From: Burkholderiales bacterium PBB6
Lineage (GTDB): Bacteria > Pseudomonadota > Gammaproteobacteria > Burkholderiales > Burkholderiaceae_C
Assembly (NCBI GenBank): GCA_002255925.1
Contig: NKIH01000002.1
Span: 1 to 64,000, forward strand
Length of the DNA stretch: 64,000 nt
Direction: 5' to 3'
Shown piece by piece: positions 35,302-44,833 of the stretch (the stretch's first letter is position 1; the number at the start of each line of letters is the position of its first letter). Below the pieces are notes generated by a model. The model saw nothing but the letters and a program-made list of their open reading frames with translations. It was not told the origin of the DNA and searched no databases. The position numbers and the translations under genes are program-made.

Positions 35302-36693
35302 ATGCACCCCACCGAAACACCCCCTCCCGGCCCACCCAGCACGTGGTGGGGCCTGCCCCTGCTGCGCGCGATGTACCGCGACTACCTCGGCTTCACCGCC
35401 GGCCTGCAACGCGCCCATGGCGATGTCGTGCTGATGCGCCTGGGCAACGAGCCCAGCTGGGATCTGTTTCACCCCGACGACGTGCGCTGCGCGATGGTCG
35501 AGCATGCCGATCATCTGGTGCGCTGGGAACGTGGCGTGGAGGTTTTTTCGCAGGCCTTCGGCCAGGGCCTGCTGGTGGCGGAAGGTGATTCCTGGCGACG
35601 CCAGCGCCGCATGCTGGCGCCGGGCTTTTTGCCCCGCCGGGTGCAGGGCTACGCGGCGTTGATGGTGGATGCCGCCCGCGCCGCGCTGGATGCGGCTGTG
35701 CCTGCTGGGCAAGGCAGCGCCGAGCAGCCAGCCGAGGCGCTGTTCAATGCGCTGACGATGGACGTCATCATGCGCACGCTGTTCAGCAGCCGCGCCCCGG
35801 CGCAGGCCAGCGCTGCCGCCGAGGCCACGCAGGTGCTGTCGCGCAGCGCGATGCAGGAGATGTTCTGGCCGTTCTCGCTGCCCGATTGGTTGCCGCTGCC
35901 GCACAAGCGCGCCAAGCGCCGGGCGATGGCGGTGCTGACCGGCCTGATCGACGGCCAGATTGCCGCGCGCCAGGCGCTGCCGCTTGAGCAGCGCCCTGGC
36001 GACGACCTGCTGGCCATGCTGCTGGCCGTGCGCGACGAGGATGGCAGTGCGCTTGGCAGCGATGAGCTGCATGACCAGTGCATGGTGATGTTCCAGGCCG
36101 GCCACGAGACCAGCGCCACCGCGCTGCTGTGGTGGAGCTGGCTGATGGCCAGTCACCCGGAGGCCGTGCAACGTGCGCAGGCCGAGGTGGATGCGGTGCT
36201 GGGCGGCCGTGACCCGTCGCCTGCCGACCTGCCGGCGCTGCCCTGGCTGGGCGCCACGCTGAAGGAGGCGATGCGCCTGTATCCACCGGTGGCGGCGTTG
36301 ATGACCCGCCGGGTGCGCACGCCCTTCCAGCTGGCTGGCCGCACGGTGCCCGCTGGCATGCTGCTGCGTGTCACGCCGTGGGTGATCCAGCGCGATGCAC
36401 GCTGGTTCGCCGAGCCAGAGGCCTTCCGGCCAGAGCGCTTCCTGGCGGATGCCCCCGATATGCCGCGCAGCGCCTGGCTGCCCTTCGGCGTCGGGCCGCG
36501 GGTGTGCATCGGGCAGCACTTCGCGCAGCTGGAGATGACGCTGGTGGCGGCCTTGCTGCTGCAGCGCTACACCTTGCACACGCCGGCGGGTGCCCCTGCG
36601 CCGCAGCCGCGGATGTACGTCACGTTGCGTCCGGCGGCGCCATTGCCCTTGCGCCTGCAGCGGCGTGCATCGGTGGTGGCACCAGCGGTGTGA
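35302..36693 (+). CDS. Cytochrome P450
   Basis: A 463-residue soluble cytochrome P450. The I-helix oxygen-activation motif is 'MFQAGHETSATALLWW', the K-helix E-x-x-R is in 'LKEAMRLYPPVAALMTRR', and the heme-binding loop is 'LPFGVGPRVCIGQHFAQLEM' with the axial Cys. The pattern F-x-x-G-x-R-x-C-I-G and the 'A-G-H-E-T' I-helix place it with class E/CYP4-like bacterial enzymes that often use ferredoxin partners; no reductase gene is adjacent. Substrate unknown. The ATG at 35302 opens 'HPTETPPPGPPSTWWGLP', close to the usual P450 N-terminal Pro-rich start. Confidence 0.93.
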   Translation: MHPTETPPPGPPSTWWGLPLLRAMYRDYLGFTAGLQRAHGDVVLMRLGNEPSWDLFHPDDVRCAMVEHADHLVRWERGVEVFSQAFGQGLLVAEGDSWRRQRRMLAPGFLPRRVQGYAALMVDAARAALDAAVPAGQGSAEQPAEALFNALTMDVIMRTLFSSRAPAQASAAAEATQVLSRSAMQEMFWPFSLPDWLPLPHKRAKRRAMAVLTGLIDGQIAARQALPLEQRPGDDLLAMLLAVRDEDGSALGSDELHDQCMVMFQAGHETSATALLWWSWLMASHPEAVQRAQAEVDAVLGGRDPSPADLPALPWLGATLKEAMRLYPPVAALMTRRVRTPFQLAGRTVPAGMLLRVTPWVIQRDARWFAEPEAFRPERFLADAPDMPRSAWLPFGVGPRVCIGQHFAQLEMTLVAALLLQRYTLHTPAGAPAPQPRMYVTLRPAAPLPLRLQRRASVVAPAV

Positions 36694-36714
36694 AGCACCC
36701 GGGCGAACTGCGGT

Positions 36715-37137
36715 TCAGCAGGCCCAGCTGTCGGTGAAGGCATCTGCTGCGAGAGGCCACGTGCGGAGGCTGCGTGCGCGCAGCACCACTGGTTCGGCCT
36801 GGCCGATGTGCAACTGCCACTGCAGCGGGCCGTCCAACTGCAACGGCAGCATCAGGCGGTGCAGCTGTTGCCCGTCTGCTGTGCGGAGGTCGCTGCTGCG
36901 CAGTCGCCCGCGCAGCAGCGCCCAATCGATCGGGGTGCTGGCGCCGTCAGGCTCCGTGAAGTTCAGGGCCAGGTCGACCACCAACGGCCGCACCCAGCCG
37001 GCTTCTTCATGCACGCCGCTCGCCCGGGTGACGGCCGCGGCGCTGAAGGTCAGCGTCAGGGTGTCACCCTCGGCGTTGAGCGCAGCCTGCGCCAGTTCGC
37101 TGTCTTCCGGCAACCAGCGCAAGGCGGCGTCAGCCAT
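36715..37137 (-). CDS. Hypothetical protein coupled to the deacetylase-like gene
   Basis: A 140-residue soluble protein with no recognised family. It is rich in Leu, Asp and Trp, with alternating hydrophobic residues suggesting a beta-rich fold ('TLTLTFSAAAVTRASG', 'PLVVDLALNFTEPDG', 'PLQWQLHIGQAEPVVLRAR'). The ATG overlaps the end of the HDAC-like gene by eight bases, so it is the second gene of that operon. It converges on the P450 gene with a 21-base gap. Confidence 0.6.
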   Translation of the reverse strand: MADAALRWLPEDSELAQAALNAEGDTLTLTFSAAAVTRASGVHEEAGWVRPLVVDLALNFTEPDGASTPIDWALLRGRLRSSDLRTADGQQLHRLMLPLQLDGPLQWQLHIGQAEPVVLRARSLRTWPLAADAFTDSWAC

Positions 37138-38161
37138 GCTCGAAGCCGGTCAGCACGGCTGCCACGTTCTCGCCAATCTCTGCGACGGCGTAGCCGCCTT
37201 CCAGGATGAACAAGGTGGGGCGCTGCAGGGCGGCGATGGCGGCGCCCAGACGCAGGTATTCGGGCTTGTCGAGCCGGAACTTGGAGATCGGATCGCCCAC
37301 GTAGGTGTCCACGCCGAGCGAGATGATCAGCAGCTCAGGCGCGTAGGCCTGCAACTGCGTGCAGGCTTGCGCGAGGGCATCAAACCAGCGCTCATTGCTG
37401 CTGCCGGCGGGCAGCGGGTAGTTGTGGTTGAAACCCAGTCCGGCGCCTGCGCCCCGCTCATCGGCGTGGCCGAGGTAGAAGGGGTACTCGGTGCGCGGGT
37501 CGCCGTGCAGGCTGAGGAACTGCACGTCGGCGCGCTCATAGAAGATGCTCTGCGTGCCGTTGCCGTGGTGGTAGTCAACATCGAGGATGGACACGCGTTG
37601 TGCGCCCTGGTCGATGGCGGCCTGCGCGGCCACGGCCGCGTTGTTGATGAAACAGTAGCCGCCGAAGAAGTCAGGCCCGGCGTGGTGGCCGGGTGGGCGG
37701 GCGAGTGAAAACGCGGCGCGTGCGCCTGCAGCCACGTGGGCCTGCGCGCTCAGGGCCAGCTGCGCGCCACTCAGCGCTGCCTGCCAGCTGCCGGCCGTGA
37801 AAGGCGTGCCGCTGTCGAACGAATACATGCCTAGCTGGGCCTGGTAGTTGTCGGGCTCCACATCGCTGCGAAAGCCGCGGATGGGCCAGACGGAGGGGAT
37901 GGCGTCGGTTTGGTTGCCGAGTGCCGTCCAGCGCTCCCAGGCACGCTCCAGAAAGGCCAGATAGCGGGGAGCATGGACCCGCGAGAGCGGCGCCAGTGAC
38001 ACCTCACTGGCGGGCAGCACCGGCCCGATGCCGGCGGCCTGGACGGCCTTCAGCACGAAGTCGGCCCGCTCGGGCTTCTCGAAGCAGGGCACTTTTTCGC
38101 CGCGGAAGAATTCGAACTGCCCGGCATGGGCGCGGTGGGCATCGCTGTAGAAGATGTGCAT
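37130..38161 (-). CDS. HDAC-family amidohydrolase (acetylpolyamine amidohydrolase-like)
   Basis: A 343-residue member of the arginase/deacetylase fold. 'FSLARPPGHHAGPDFFGGYCFINNAAVAA' gives the catalytic His pair; 'SILDVDYHHGNGTQSIFYER' and 'IISLGVDTYVGDP' supply the zinc ligands Asp, His and Asp. The opening 'MHIFYSDAHRAHAGQFEFFRG' is typical of bacterial acetylpolyamine amidohydrolases, which hydrolyse N-acetylputrescine or acetylcadaverine; the exact substrate is inferred. The ATG at 38161 was chosen over an in-frame start 36 bases upstream because the conserved sequence begins there. Confidence 0.9.
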   Translation of the reverse strand: MHIFYSDAHRAHAGQFEFFRGEKVPCFEKPERADFVLKAVQAAGIGPVLPASEVSLAPLSRVHAPRYLAFLERAWERWTALGNQTDAIPSVWPIRGFRSDVEPDNYQAQLGMYSFDSGTPFTAGSWQAALSGAQLALSAQAHVAAGARAAFSLARPPGHHAGPDFFGGYCFINNAAVAAQAAIDQGAQRVSILDVDYHHGNGTQSIFYERADVQFLSLHGDPRTEYPFYLGHADERGAGAGLGFNHNYPLPAGSSNERWFDALAQACTQLQAYAPELLIISLGVDTYVGDPISKFRLDKPEYLRLGAAIAALQRPTLFILEGGYAVAEIGENVAAVLTGFEHG

Positions 38162-38209
38162 GGGCCAATTCTGGCGCGCCGGCGAATTGGCGTGCAAAAA
38201 CCTTGTTCT

Positions 38210-38243
38210 TTGTCATATCGCTGTCACGCGGGCTCGCCACAAT
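38210..38243 (+). promoter_or_regulatory. Pho box with -10 element
   Basis: TTGTCATATCG followed immediately by CTGTCACGCGG (38210-38231) are two direct repeats with an 11-base period, matching the PhoB consensus C/T-TGTCAT-A-N3-CTGTCA. CACAAT at 38238-38243 lies eleven bases after the second CTGTCA, the position of the -10 element in E. coli pstS and phoA. It points away from the HDAC-like gene, toward the short transcript ending at 38370. Confidence 0.72.
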
Positions 38244-38249
38244 GGGAAT

Positions 38250-38370
38250 CACTGCGACACACCAACCGACTGCACCAATGGGCAGAGTACCGGAACCCGT
38301 CACCGGCGTTGCAGAACCCCGCGCAGCTGAACGCAGCACGGTAGCCACGGGCCACTTCGGTGGCCCTTTG
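38250..38370 (+). ncRNA. Candidate phosphate-starvation small RNA
   Basis: About 120 bases between the Pho box promoter and an intrinsic terminator, with no upstream + strand gene that the terminator could serve. Possible stems are CTGC(A)CC-AAT-GGGCAG near 38271-38286 and CCGG/CCGG further on. Frames through it read into the terminator and show no coding character. Start is inferred from the -10 position. A family of beta-proteobacterial small RNAs carrying upstream Pho boxes, toxic when overexpressed, has been described as far as I recall; whether this is a member needs a covariance-model search. Confidence 0.6.
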
Positions 38371-38374
38371 CTTT
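38349..38374 (+). terminator. Intrinsic terminator with UUCG tetraloop
   Basis: GGGCCAC (38349-38355), loop TTCG, GTGGCCC (38360-38366), then TTTGCTTTT. Seven perfect pairs and an extra-stable tetraloop. It ends the candidate small RNA; the next gene starts 260 bases later from its own promoter. Confidence 0.85.
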
Positions 38375-38526
38375 TGTGCCTTCGCTTTCTTGTGTGCAAC
38401 GGCTTTCGGAGCTGTGTTGCTGCGAATCCTCTCGCGCCGGGATGAGCGCTCCTCGGCGCCACACCGCAGCCCAAAGCGGATTTACCCTCAAGCGCACACC
38501 AGCCCTGCCTGTCGATAATCAGCGCG

Positions 38527-38555
38527 TTGACCGCCAGACAGTCATCCGCTAACTT
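38527..38555 (+). promoter_or_regulatory. Sigma-70-like promoter of the hybrid kinase
   Basis: TTGACC (38527-38532) and TAACTT (38550-38555) are separated by 17 bases. It lies about 80 bases upstream of the GTG start of the hybrid histidine kinase. The stretch between the small-RNA terminator and this promoter shows no gene. Confidence 0.5.
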
Positions 38556-38636
38556 GCGTGTTGTGTTGTTGCCCTCCCGTCGTTCCCGCCCCCAATCCAT
38601 CGAGCATGCCTGCGCGCCCGGCGCAGGGGCGCGTCC

Positions 38637-41600
38637 GTGAGCGCGGCTGACCTGGCCTTGCCGTGGTGGCTGCGCCGGCGCGGGCTGATGGCCCTGGCGC
38701 TGGTGCTGACCCTGGCCACCGGGGCCTGGACACTCTGGCGCTACCAGGCCCGCAGCAGCGAGATGGTGTCGCGCATCGAGTTGATGGCGCGCTGGCAGGC
38801 CGGGCAGATCGAGATGACGCTGTCCCAGGTGGTGGCCGAAAGCCGCTTCATCCTGAGCAGCAGTTTCATGGCCGAGCAGGTGCTGGCCATCCGTCGCGGC
38901 GACGCCGTGGCGGCTGATCGCCTGCTGCAACGCCTGATCGATGTGCGCCACGAATCCAGCCCGATGGCCGTGCTGGTGGTCGAGTCGGACGGCCGGGTGC
39001 TGGTGACCAACGCCCCGCTGGTGCCCGGCTTGATCGGCCCCGGCACTCAGGCGGCCGTGCATGCGGCCTTGCGCACCGGTTTGCCGCAGTTCACCTTGCG
39101 CACCGAGGGGCAGGGCGCCGGTGCCCGCGAACAGGTCGACCTGGTGGTACCCAACAACAGCCTGGCCGAGCCGTCGAACGCGCTGGTGGTGCTGCGCATG
39201 GACGCGCAGGACGTGCTTTACAGCCGCCTGAGCGAGGGGCCGTGGTCGTCCGACACCACCACGGCGCGGTTGTGGCGCTACGGGCCATCCGGCTGGCAGC
39301 CGCTCGGCCCCACCACCGAGGGCCCGGAGCCGGTGCAGCCGGCGTCTGCGGGCGGCCAGCCTGTGGGCCTGGCCGGCTGGGCAGAAAACGCCCGGGGCCA
39401 GCGCACGCTGAGCGTGGCGCGCGTGCTGCGCGACACCGACTGGGTGCTGGTGCTGACGATGGAGGAGGACGAGCTGCTGTCGGCCGTGCTGCGAGATTCG
39501 CTCGGCCCGGTGCTGCTCGCCTTGCTGATCGGCTGGTGTGCGGTCTGGTTGCGCTCGCGCACCCTGCAGAGCCTGCGGGAAACCTCGCTGGCCCATGAAC
39601 TGGCCACCGAGCAGCAGCGCCTGCAGACCATGGCGCTCTACGCCGCCATCGCCGACGGCAGCGCTGACATCGTCTTCGCCAAGGATCTGGCCGGCCGCTA
39701 CCTGCTGATGTCGCCCCGCGGCCTGCAGGCCTACGGCATGACCGCCGAGGCCCTGATCGGCAAGGACGACCGGGTGCTGCCGCAATACCGGCGGGCCGAA
39801 GAGATCATGGCCGAGGACCGCCACATCCTGCAGGGCGGCCACACGCTGAAATACGAGGAGCGCTGGAGCCTGCGGCCTGACAGCCCCGTCTACCAGGTCA
39901 CCAAGGGGCCGTTGCGCAATGCGCAGGGGCAGCTGGTCGGCCTGTTCGGCGTGATGCGTGACATCTCCGAAGACCGTCGTCTGCGCGCCGAGATCGACCG
40001 GGGTGACCAGCTGCGCAGCGCCCTGATGCAGCAGGCCATCGACGCCATGGTGGTGCTCGACAACACCGGCTGGATCGTCGAGGCCAACCAGGCCTTCGCC
40101 GACCTGCTGGGCTACCCGTTGGAGACCATTGCGAACTGGCCGGTGTGGACCTGGGATCCCCGTTTCCATGAGGCTTCGGCGATGACCGTGCTGTCGCGCT
40201 TCCTGCACGGCGACCATGTGTTCGAGACTGTGCTGATTCGCGCTGACGGCAGCCCCGTGGACACGGAAGTGAAGGTCCGCAGCATCGATGTGGACGGCCG
40301 CCTGCTGTTCGCCGGCATCTGCATCGACATCACCGAGCGCAAGCGTGCGGCGCTGGCGCAGGAGCGTGTCCGCGAGCAGCTGGAAGCCACGGTGGCCGAG
40401 CGGACGACCGAGCTGCGCCAGCTGAACGCCGAGCTGCAGGCCGAACGCGACAAGGCCGACCAGGCGAACCAGGCCAAGTCGGTGTTCCTGGCCAACATGA
40501 GCCATGAGATCCGCACGCCGATGAACGCCATCATCGGCCTGACCCATCTGATGCGGCGCGAGGTGCCGGCCGGACCGCTGGCGCGGCGCCTGGCCAAGGT
40601 CGACGATGCAGCCGACCATCTGCTGGCCATCCTGAACGACGTGCTGGACCTGTCCAAGATCGAGGCCGGCAAGCTGGGCCTGGAGCAGGTTGATTTTTCG
40701 CTGGACGCCGTGTTGTCACGCATCGTGGCGATGGTCAGTGACCGGGTGCGGGCGAAGGGCGTGGAGCTGGTGATCGACACCGACCACCTGCCGAACTTCC
40801 TGCGCGGTGACGCCACCCGGCTGGCGCAGGCGGTGCTCAACCTGCTGAACAACGCGGTGAAGTTCACCGAGCGCGGCGTCATCGTGCTGCGCTGCGAGAT
40901 GCTGCAGCGTGATGAGCAAGGCCTGCTGGCCCGCTTCGAGGTGCAGGACACCGGCATCGGCATTCCGCTGGATCAACAGGCCCGCCTGTTCCAGGCCTTC
41001 GAGCAGGCCGACAGCTCGACCACTCGCCGCTTCGGCGGCACCGGCCTGGGCTTGGCCATCACCCGCCGCCTGGCCGAACTGATGGGCGGCGAGGTGGGTG
41101 TGCACAGCACGCCGGGGCAGGGCAGCCGCTTCTGGTTCACCGCCCGCCTGCAACGCGCCGAACGGCTGACGCAGGAGCGCGTGTCACTGGTGCGTGGTCG
41201 CCATGTGTTGCTGGCTGATGATCGGCCCGAAGTGCGGCAGGCGCTGCAAGGCATGCTCGGCCAGCTCGGTGCGCGTGTCACGGCGCTGGCCAGTGGTGAA
41301 GCCGTGGTTGACTGGCTGGGTGCCGATGGCGCGCCCGATGAATGCCCCGACCTGCTGCTGCTGGATGTGGACATGCCCGGCCTGAGTGGCGCCCAGACCC
41401 TGTCGGCCGTGCGCCAGTCGGCCCGCTGCTTGCCGGTGCCCGCCATCGCGCTGTTGCCGGGCGATGTTGGTGATCTCGCCAACCAGGCGCGGCAAGCCGG
41501 CTTCGAGGGCACGCTGCCCAAGCCGGTGACGCCGTCGTCGTTGCTCGACGCCATGCTGCGCGTGCTGGCCGTGAACCCGGCGCCCGGCAGCATGCCGCTG

Positions 41601-42422
41601 CTGCAGGTCGACGCCCAGGCCGAGCTGATTCGCCAGCACCGCGGCCGGCATGTGCTGGTGGCTGAAGACAACCCGATCAACCAGGAAGTGGCGCTGGAAC
41701 TGCTGCAGCTGGTGGGCCTGGAGCCCGAGCTGGCCGTAGACGGCGAGCAAGCCGTGGCCATGGCCGCCACGCGTGACTACGACCTGATCCTGCTCGACAT
41801 GCAGATGCCCAGGCTCGACGGCGTGTCAGCCGCGCAGGCCATTCGCCAGTTGCACAACCGGCGCGACGTGCCCATCCTGGCGATGACCGCCAATGCCTTC
41901 AGCGATGTGCGCGAGGTGTGCCTGGCTGCCGGCATGAACGACCACATCGCCAAGCCGGTGGAGCCGGACGTGCTGTACGCCACCTTGTTGCGTTGGCTGG
42001 GCGGTGCACCTGCCCAGCCAGCCGACCACGCTGTGGCCGAGTCGGCTGAGCCAGAGCTGGCGCTGCGCCATCAAGTGGCTGCCGTGCTCGACCGCGACAC
42101 CGGCATCGCCCGCCTGCACGGCGAGGCCAGCTTGTATGGCCGCGTGCTGGCCCGGTTTGCCGAGCACTACCGCGAAGGTGGTGACGCCTGGCTGAGCCTG
42201 TGTGACCCTCAGGCCGACCGGCTGGATCTGGCGCTGCATTCGCTGCGCGGCGCGGCCTCGGCCATCGGCGCGATGGAGGTGCATGCCGCGGCAGAGACCC
42301 TGGAGCAGGTGCTGGAGGTGGCGCAGCCCGATGCTGAGGCACTGGCTGCCGGTCAGGCGCAGCTGCAGCAAGCGCTGCAGCGCCTGTTGCAGCACATCAG
42401 TGCAGAGGTGCCGTCCGCTTGA
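38637..42422 (+). CDS. Hybrid sensor histidine kinase with two PAS, two receiver and Hpt domains
   Basis: A 1261-residue multi-step phosphorelay kinase. Order: membrane segment (about 17-36), periplasmic sensor region, second segment (about 285-305), PAS (about 335-445), PAS (about 460-575), coiled linker, HisKA with His623 in '[20 protein letters not shown]', ATPase (about 735-845; '[20 protein letters not shown]'), receiver 1 with Asp910, receiver 2 with Asp1054, and Hpt with His1201 in '[14 protein letters not shown]'. The start is GTG with AGGGG upstream; Met18 is an alternative. No partner response regulator is adjacent, so the output protein is elsewhere. The 3' end overlaps the convergent MFS gene by 26 bases. 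Confidence 0.92.
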   Translation: MSAADLALPWWLRRRGLMALALVLTLATGAWTLWRYQARSSEMVSRIELMARWQAGQIEMTLSQVVAESRFILSSSFMAEQVLAIRRGDAVAADRLLQRLIDVRHESSPMAVLVVESDGRVLVTNAPLVPGLIGPGTQAAVHAALRTGLPQFTLRTEGQGAGAREQVDLVVPNNSLAEPSNALVVLRMDAQDVLYSRLSEGPWSSDTTTARLWRYGPSGWQPLGPTTEGPEPVQPASAGGQPVGLAGWAENARGQRTLSVARVLRDTDWVLVLTMEEDELLSAVLRDSLGPVLLALLIGWCAVWLRSRTLQSLRETSLAHELATEQQRLQTMALYAAIADGSADIVFAKDLAGRYLLMSPRGLQAYGMTAEALIGKDDRVLPQYRRAEEIMAEDRHILQGGHTLKYEERWSLRPDSPVYQVTKGPLRNAQGQLVGLFGVMRDISEDRRLRAEIDRGDQLRSALMQQAIDAMVVLDNTGWIVEANQAFADLLGYPLETIANWPVWTWDPRFHEASAMTVLSRFLHGDHVFETVLIRADGSPVDTEVKVRSIDVDGRLLFAGICIDITERKRAALAQERVREQLEATVAERTTELRQLNAELQAERDKADQANQAKSVFLANMSHEIRTPMNAIIGLTHLMRREVPAGPLARRLAKVDDAADHLLAILNDVLDLSKIEAGKLGLEQVDFSLDAVLSRIVAMVSDRVRAKGVELVIDTDHLPNFLRGDATRLAQAVLNLLNNAVKFTERGVIVLRCEMLQRDEQGLLARFEVQDTGIGIPLDQQARLFQAFEQADSSTTRRFGGTGLGLAITRRLAELMGGEVGVHSTPGQGSRFWFTARLQRAERLTQERVSLVRGRHVLLADDRPEVRQALQGMLGQLGARVTALASGEAVVDWLGADGAPDECPDLLLLDVDMPGLSGAQTLSAVRQSARCLPVPAIALLPGDVGDLANQARQAGFEGTLPKPVTPSSLLDAMLRVLAVNPAPGSMPLLQVDAQAELIRQHRGRHVLVAEDNPINQEVALELLQLVGLEPELAVDGEQAVAMAATRDYDLILLDMQMPRLDGVSAAQAIRQLHNRRDVPILAMTANAFSDVREVCLAAGMNDHIAKPVEPDVLYATLLRWLGGAPAQPADHAVAESAEPELALRHQVAAVLDRDTGIARLHGEASLYGRVLARFAEHYREGGDAWLSLCDPQADRLDLALHSLRGAASAIGAMEVHAAAETLEQVLEVAQPDAEALAAGQAQLQQALQRLLQHISAEVPSA

Positions 42423-43626
42423 GGTGGTGGTGCAGGGCCAGCAGCCCGGCTGCCGCGGTCGTGCTCATCAGCACGGGCAGGCCCCAGCCCGGCGCCCAGG
42501 TCAGCGCCAGGCCACCCAGCACCGGCGCGCACATGCCGCCCACCGTGTAGCTGAGCACCAGCACGGCGGTGGTGGTCACCAGTTGAACGCCTTGCTGCCG
42601 GTGGCCGATGTCGATCATGGCCAGCGTGTAGAGCGCGCCACCGGCGCCGCCCCACACAAAGGCGATCAGCGCCGCAGCGGGCGACCAGAGCGGCACCAGC
42701 GGCAGGGCCAGCGTGGCCAGCAGGTTCAGGCTGGCGCAGGCGAGGAACACCTTGCGGTGCGACCAGCGGTCACTCAGCTCACCGATCGGCACCATCGCCA
42801 GCGCGCTGCCCAGGCCGCTGGCTGATACCAGCAGCGCCGCAGCGGCGGCAGCAAAGCCCATCGACAGGCCGTACAAGGGCAGCACGCCCGAGGTGCCGGC
42901 CTCGAAGAAGCCGCCCACCGCGCCGGCCACCATCAGCACCGGCTGCGCGCGCATCGCGTCGGCGATGCCGCGCAGGCCCAGGCGCGGGGCGGCGCTGCCA
43001 TCGGTCGGCTTGTGGGTGTGCAGGTGCGGCACGGCCAGGCTCAGCAGCAAGCCGGTGCCGCTCAGGCCGACCGCCAGCCAGCGGGCGGTGTTGGCGGCCG
43101 TGCCGTCGGTGCCCAGCCAGGCCAGCAGGGCCGGGCCGGCGATGAAGGTCACGCCCACCATGGTTTCGAACAGGCCGACGATGCGGCCGCGCCGGTGGTC
43201 CGGCGCCAGCTCGGCCACGGTGGCTTCGGCCACGATCCAGCGCAGCGCGCCTGCCGCACCAGCCGCCATCGACAGCGCGGCCCAGCCCAGCGGCCACGGC
43301 GTCAGTGCCATCAGCAGCAGGGCGAAGAAGGGCACGATGCCGCTGGCAATCAGCGCGCCGCGCAAGCCCAGCCTCGCCACCCAGCCCGCGGTGAAGGGCG
43401 TGGCCAGGGCCAGGCCCAGCCAGCTCGACGCCGCCACCAGCCCCACCGCGGCGTCTGACCAGCCTGCGCCCTTGAGCGTGAACAGCAGCAGCGGGTTGAA
43501 CAGGAACAGCCCGGTCAGCTCGAAGAAGGTGGCGGCGAAGATGGCCACCAGGCCGCGGCGCCAGGCCGTGTTCGACGAATGCGAGGGTTCTTCCTGAGTC
43601 GGAACGGGGGCGTTGTGCAGGGACAT
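42397..43626 (-). CDS. MFS transporter
   Basis: A 409-residue major facilitator permease with twelve predicted segments. It has the loop 2-3 type region '[16 protein letters not shown]', and '[24 protein letters not shown]' after segment 4; the second half repeats '[22 protein letters not shown]'. It resembles small drug/sugar efflux-type MFS proteins (YcaD-like), but the substrate cannot be told. ATG at 43626 was chosen over an in-frame start 87 bases upstream. It converges with the hybrid kinase (26-base overlap) and diverges from the Bug protein gene. Confidence 0.85.
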   Translation of the reverse strand: MSLHNAPVPTQEEPSHSSNTAWRRGLVAIFAATFFELTGLFLFNPLLLFTLKGAGWSDAAVGLVAASSWLGLALATPFTAGWVARLGLRGALIASGIVPFFALLLMALTPWPLGWAALSMAAGAAGALRWIVAEATVAELAPDHRRGRIVGLFETMVGVTFIAGPALLAWLGTDGTAANTARWLAVGLSGTGLLLSLAVPHLHTHKPTDGSAAPRLGLRGIADAMRAQPVLMVAGAVGGFFEAGTSGVLPLYGLSMGFAAAAAALLVSASGLGSALAMVPIGELSDRWSHRKVFLACASLNLLATLALPLVPLWSPAAALIAFVWGGAGGALYTLAMIDIGHRQQGVQLVTTTAVLVLSYTVGGMCAPVLGGLALTWAPGWGLPVLMSTTAAAGLLALHHHLKRTAPLH

Positions 43627-43696
43627 GACAGGTGATGGACAGGGCAGCCGGGCATCATGCCAGCACACCTGCAACCGGCCTCCGGAGACAACACCG

Positions 43697-44683
43697 ATGA
43701 ACGCACCCCTCACCCGTCGTCAAACCCTGGCACTGGCGGCAGCCAGCCTCACGCCGATGCTGCATGGCACCAGCCGCGCTCAGGCCACCTGGCCGAGCAA
43801 GGCGGTGCGCTTCGTGGTGCCGTTTGCGCCGGGTGGCAGCTCCGAGATCGTCGCCCGCGCCACCGCGGTGGAACTGGGCAAGCTGCTGGGCCAGAGCGTG
43901 TTCGTCGACAACAAGCCGGGCGGCGCCGGCAATGTGGCGATGGCCGAGGTGGCGCGGGCCGAAGACCAGCACACGCTGGTGCTGGGCCACATCGGCACGC
44001 TGGCCGTGAACCCCTACATCTTCGACAAGCTGCCCTACCAGCCGAACAAGGATTTTCGCCCCATCAGCCTGCTGGCCAAGGTGCCCAGCCTGTATGTGGT
44101 GCCGGCTGAATTGCCGGTGAAGAACCTGAAGGAATTCGTGGCGCTGGCCAAGTCCAAGCCGGGAAAGCTGAATTACGGCTCGGCGGGCAATGGCAGCGCC
44201 GGCCACCTCGGCATGGAAGTGCTGAAGATGGCCACCGAGACCTTCATCCTGCACGTGCCTTACCGTGGCACCGGCCCGCAACTGACTGACCTGCTGGCCG
44301 GGCGTCTTGACGCCGCCTGCGTGGGCGCACCGGCCGTGATGCAGTTCATCAAGGCGGGCAAGCTGCGTTGCATCGCCACCGGCTCGCCGCAGCGCCTGGC
44401 GCAACTGCCAGACGTGCCCACCGTGGCCGAGCAGGGCTACCCGGGTTTCGAGATGACCCAGTGGTACGGCCTGATGGCCCCGGCCAGCCTGCCGCAGCCG
44501 GCCGCCGACAAGCTGGCCGCCGCCGCCGCCCGCGCCATGCGTGAGCCCGCTGCGCTGGAGATGCTGGCGAAGGACGCCGCCATTGCCGTGGGCAGCACGC
44601 CGGCCGAGTTCGCCAAGTTCATCGCCGCCGAGCAGAAGCGCTGGCAGCCCGTCATCGCCCGCGCGCAGATCAAGCCGGACTGA
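43697..44683 (+). CDS. Bug-family (TctC) tripartite tricarboxylate binding protein
   Basis: A 328-residue periplasmic solute-binding protein with a twin-arginine-like or Sec signal ('TRRQTLALAAASLTPML', cut near 'SRAQA'). The mature part begins 'WPSKAVRFVVPFAPGGSSEIVAR', the Bug hallmark, then 'VDNKPGGAGNVAMAEVARA' and 'PYRGTGPQLTDLLAGRLDA'. GGAGA lies seven bases upstream of the ATG. No TctA/TctB permease is adjacent, as is usual for the many orphan Bug proteins of Burkholderiales. Ligand probably a carboxylate. Confidence 0.92.
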   Translation: MNAPLTRRQTLALAAASLTPMLHGTSRAQATWPSKAVRFVVPFAPGGSSEIVARATAVELGKLLGQSVFVDNKPGGAGNVAMAEVARAEDQHTLVLGHIGTLAVNPYIFDKLPYQPNKDFRPISLLAKVPSLYVVPAELPVKNLKEFVALAKSKPGKLNYGSAGNGSAGHLGMEVLKMATETFILHVPYRGTGPQLTDLLAGRLDAACVGAPAVMQFIKAGKLRCIATGSPQRLAQLPDVPTVAEQGYPGFEMTQWYGLMAPASLPQPAADKLAAAAARAMREPAALEMLAKDAAIAVGSTPAEFAKFIAAEQKRWQPVIARAQIKPD

Positions 44684-44691
44684 GCGTCGTC

Positions 44692-44711
44692 TTCACCCGC
44701 CTCCGGGTGAA
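44692..44711 (+). terminator. Hairpin after the Bug protein gene
   Basis: TTCACCCG-CCTC-CGGGTGAA, eight perfect pairs, nine bases past the stop codon. No T tract follows, so termination efficiency is uncertain; it separates the Bug gene from the sigma-54 control region. Confidence 0.5.
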
Positions 44712-44722
44712 ACATGGCGCGA

Positions 44723-44776
44723 ACGGATTTCCGACACCTGCCTGGTGGGTGCGTCGGAAATCCGTCCGGTATTCCG
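44723..44776 (+). promoter_or_regulatory. Three CGG-N4-CCG sites, predicted AauR-type enhancer
   Basis: CGG-ATTT-CCG (44724-44733), CGG-AAAT-CCG (44755-44764) and CGG-TATT-CCG (44767-44776). The first two also form a perfect 13-base inverted repeat (44723-44735 with 44753-44765). The core equals the reported Pseudomonas AauR motif TTCGG-N4-CCGAA without its outer bases. Site centres lie 77, 88 and 120 bases upstream of the -12 element, the usual range for sigma-54 enhancers. Confidence 0.65.
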
Positions 44777-44833
44777 TCGCCCCGAGGCCCTGAATCAAGC
44801 ACTTGGGGCCACTTGATCAGGGATAACCCGATC

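Noticed and set aside
34880-35335. A 151-codon minus-strand frame in the gap before the P450 gene
   Set aside because: No start context, no family resemblance, and it crosses both neighbouring genes' ends; treated as non-coding.
38242-38445. Small open frame reading through the candidate small RNA from an ATG inside the -10 element
   Set aside because: Its ATG precedes the predicted start site, the frame runs through the terminator hairpin, and the sequence has no protein-like pattern.
38004-40619. An 871-codon open frame on the minus strand across the small-RNA region
   Set aside because: Antisense to the hybrid kinase N-terminal half; it ignores the terminator and Pho box and has no recognisable domain.
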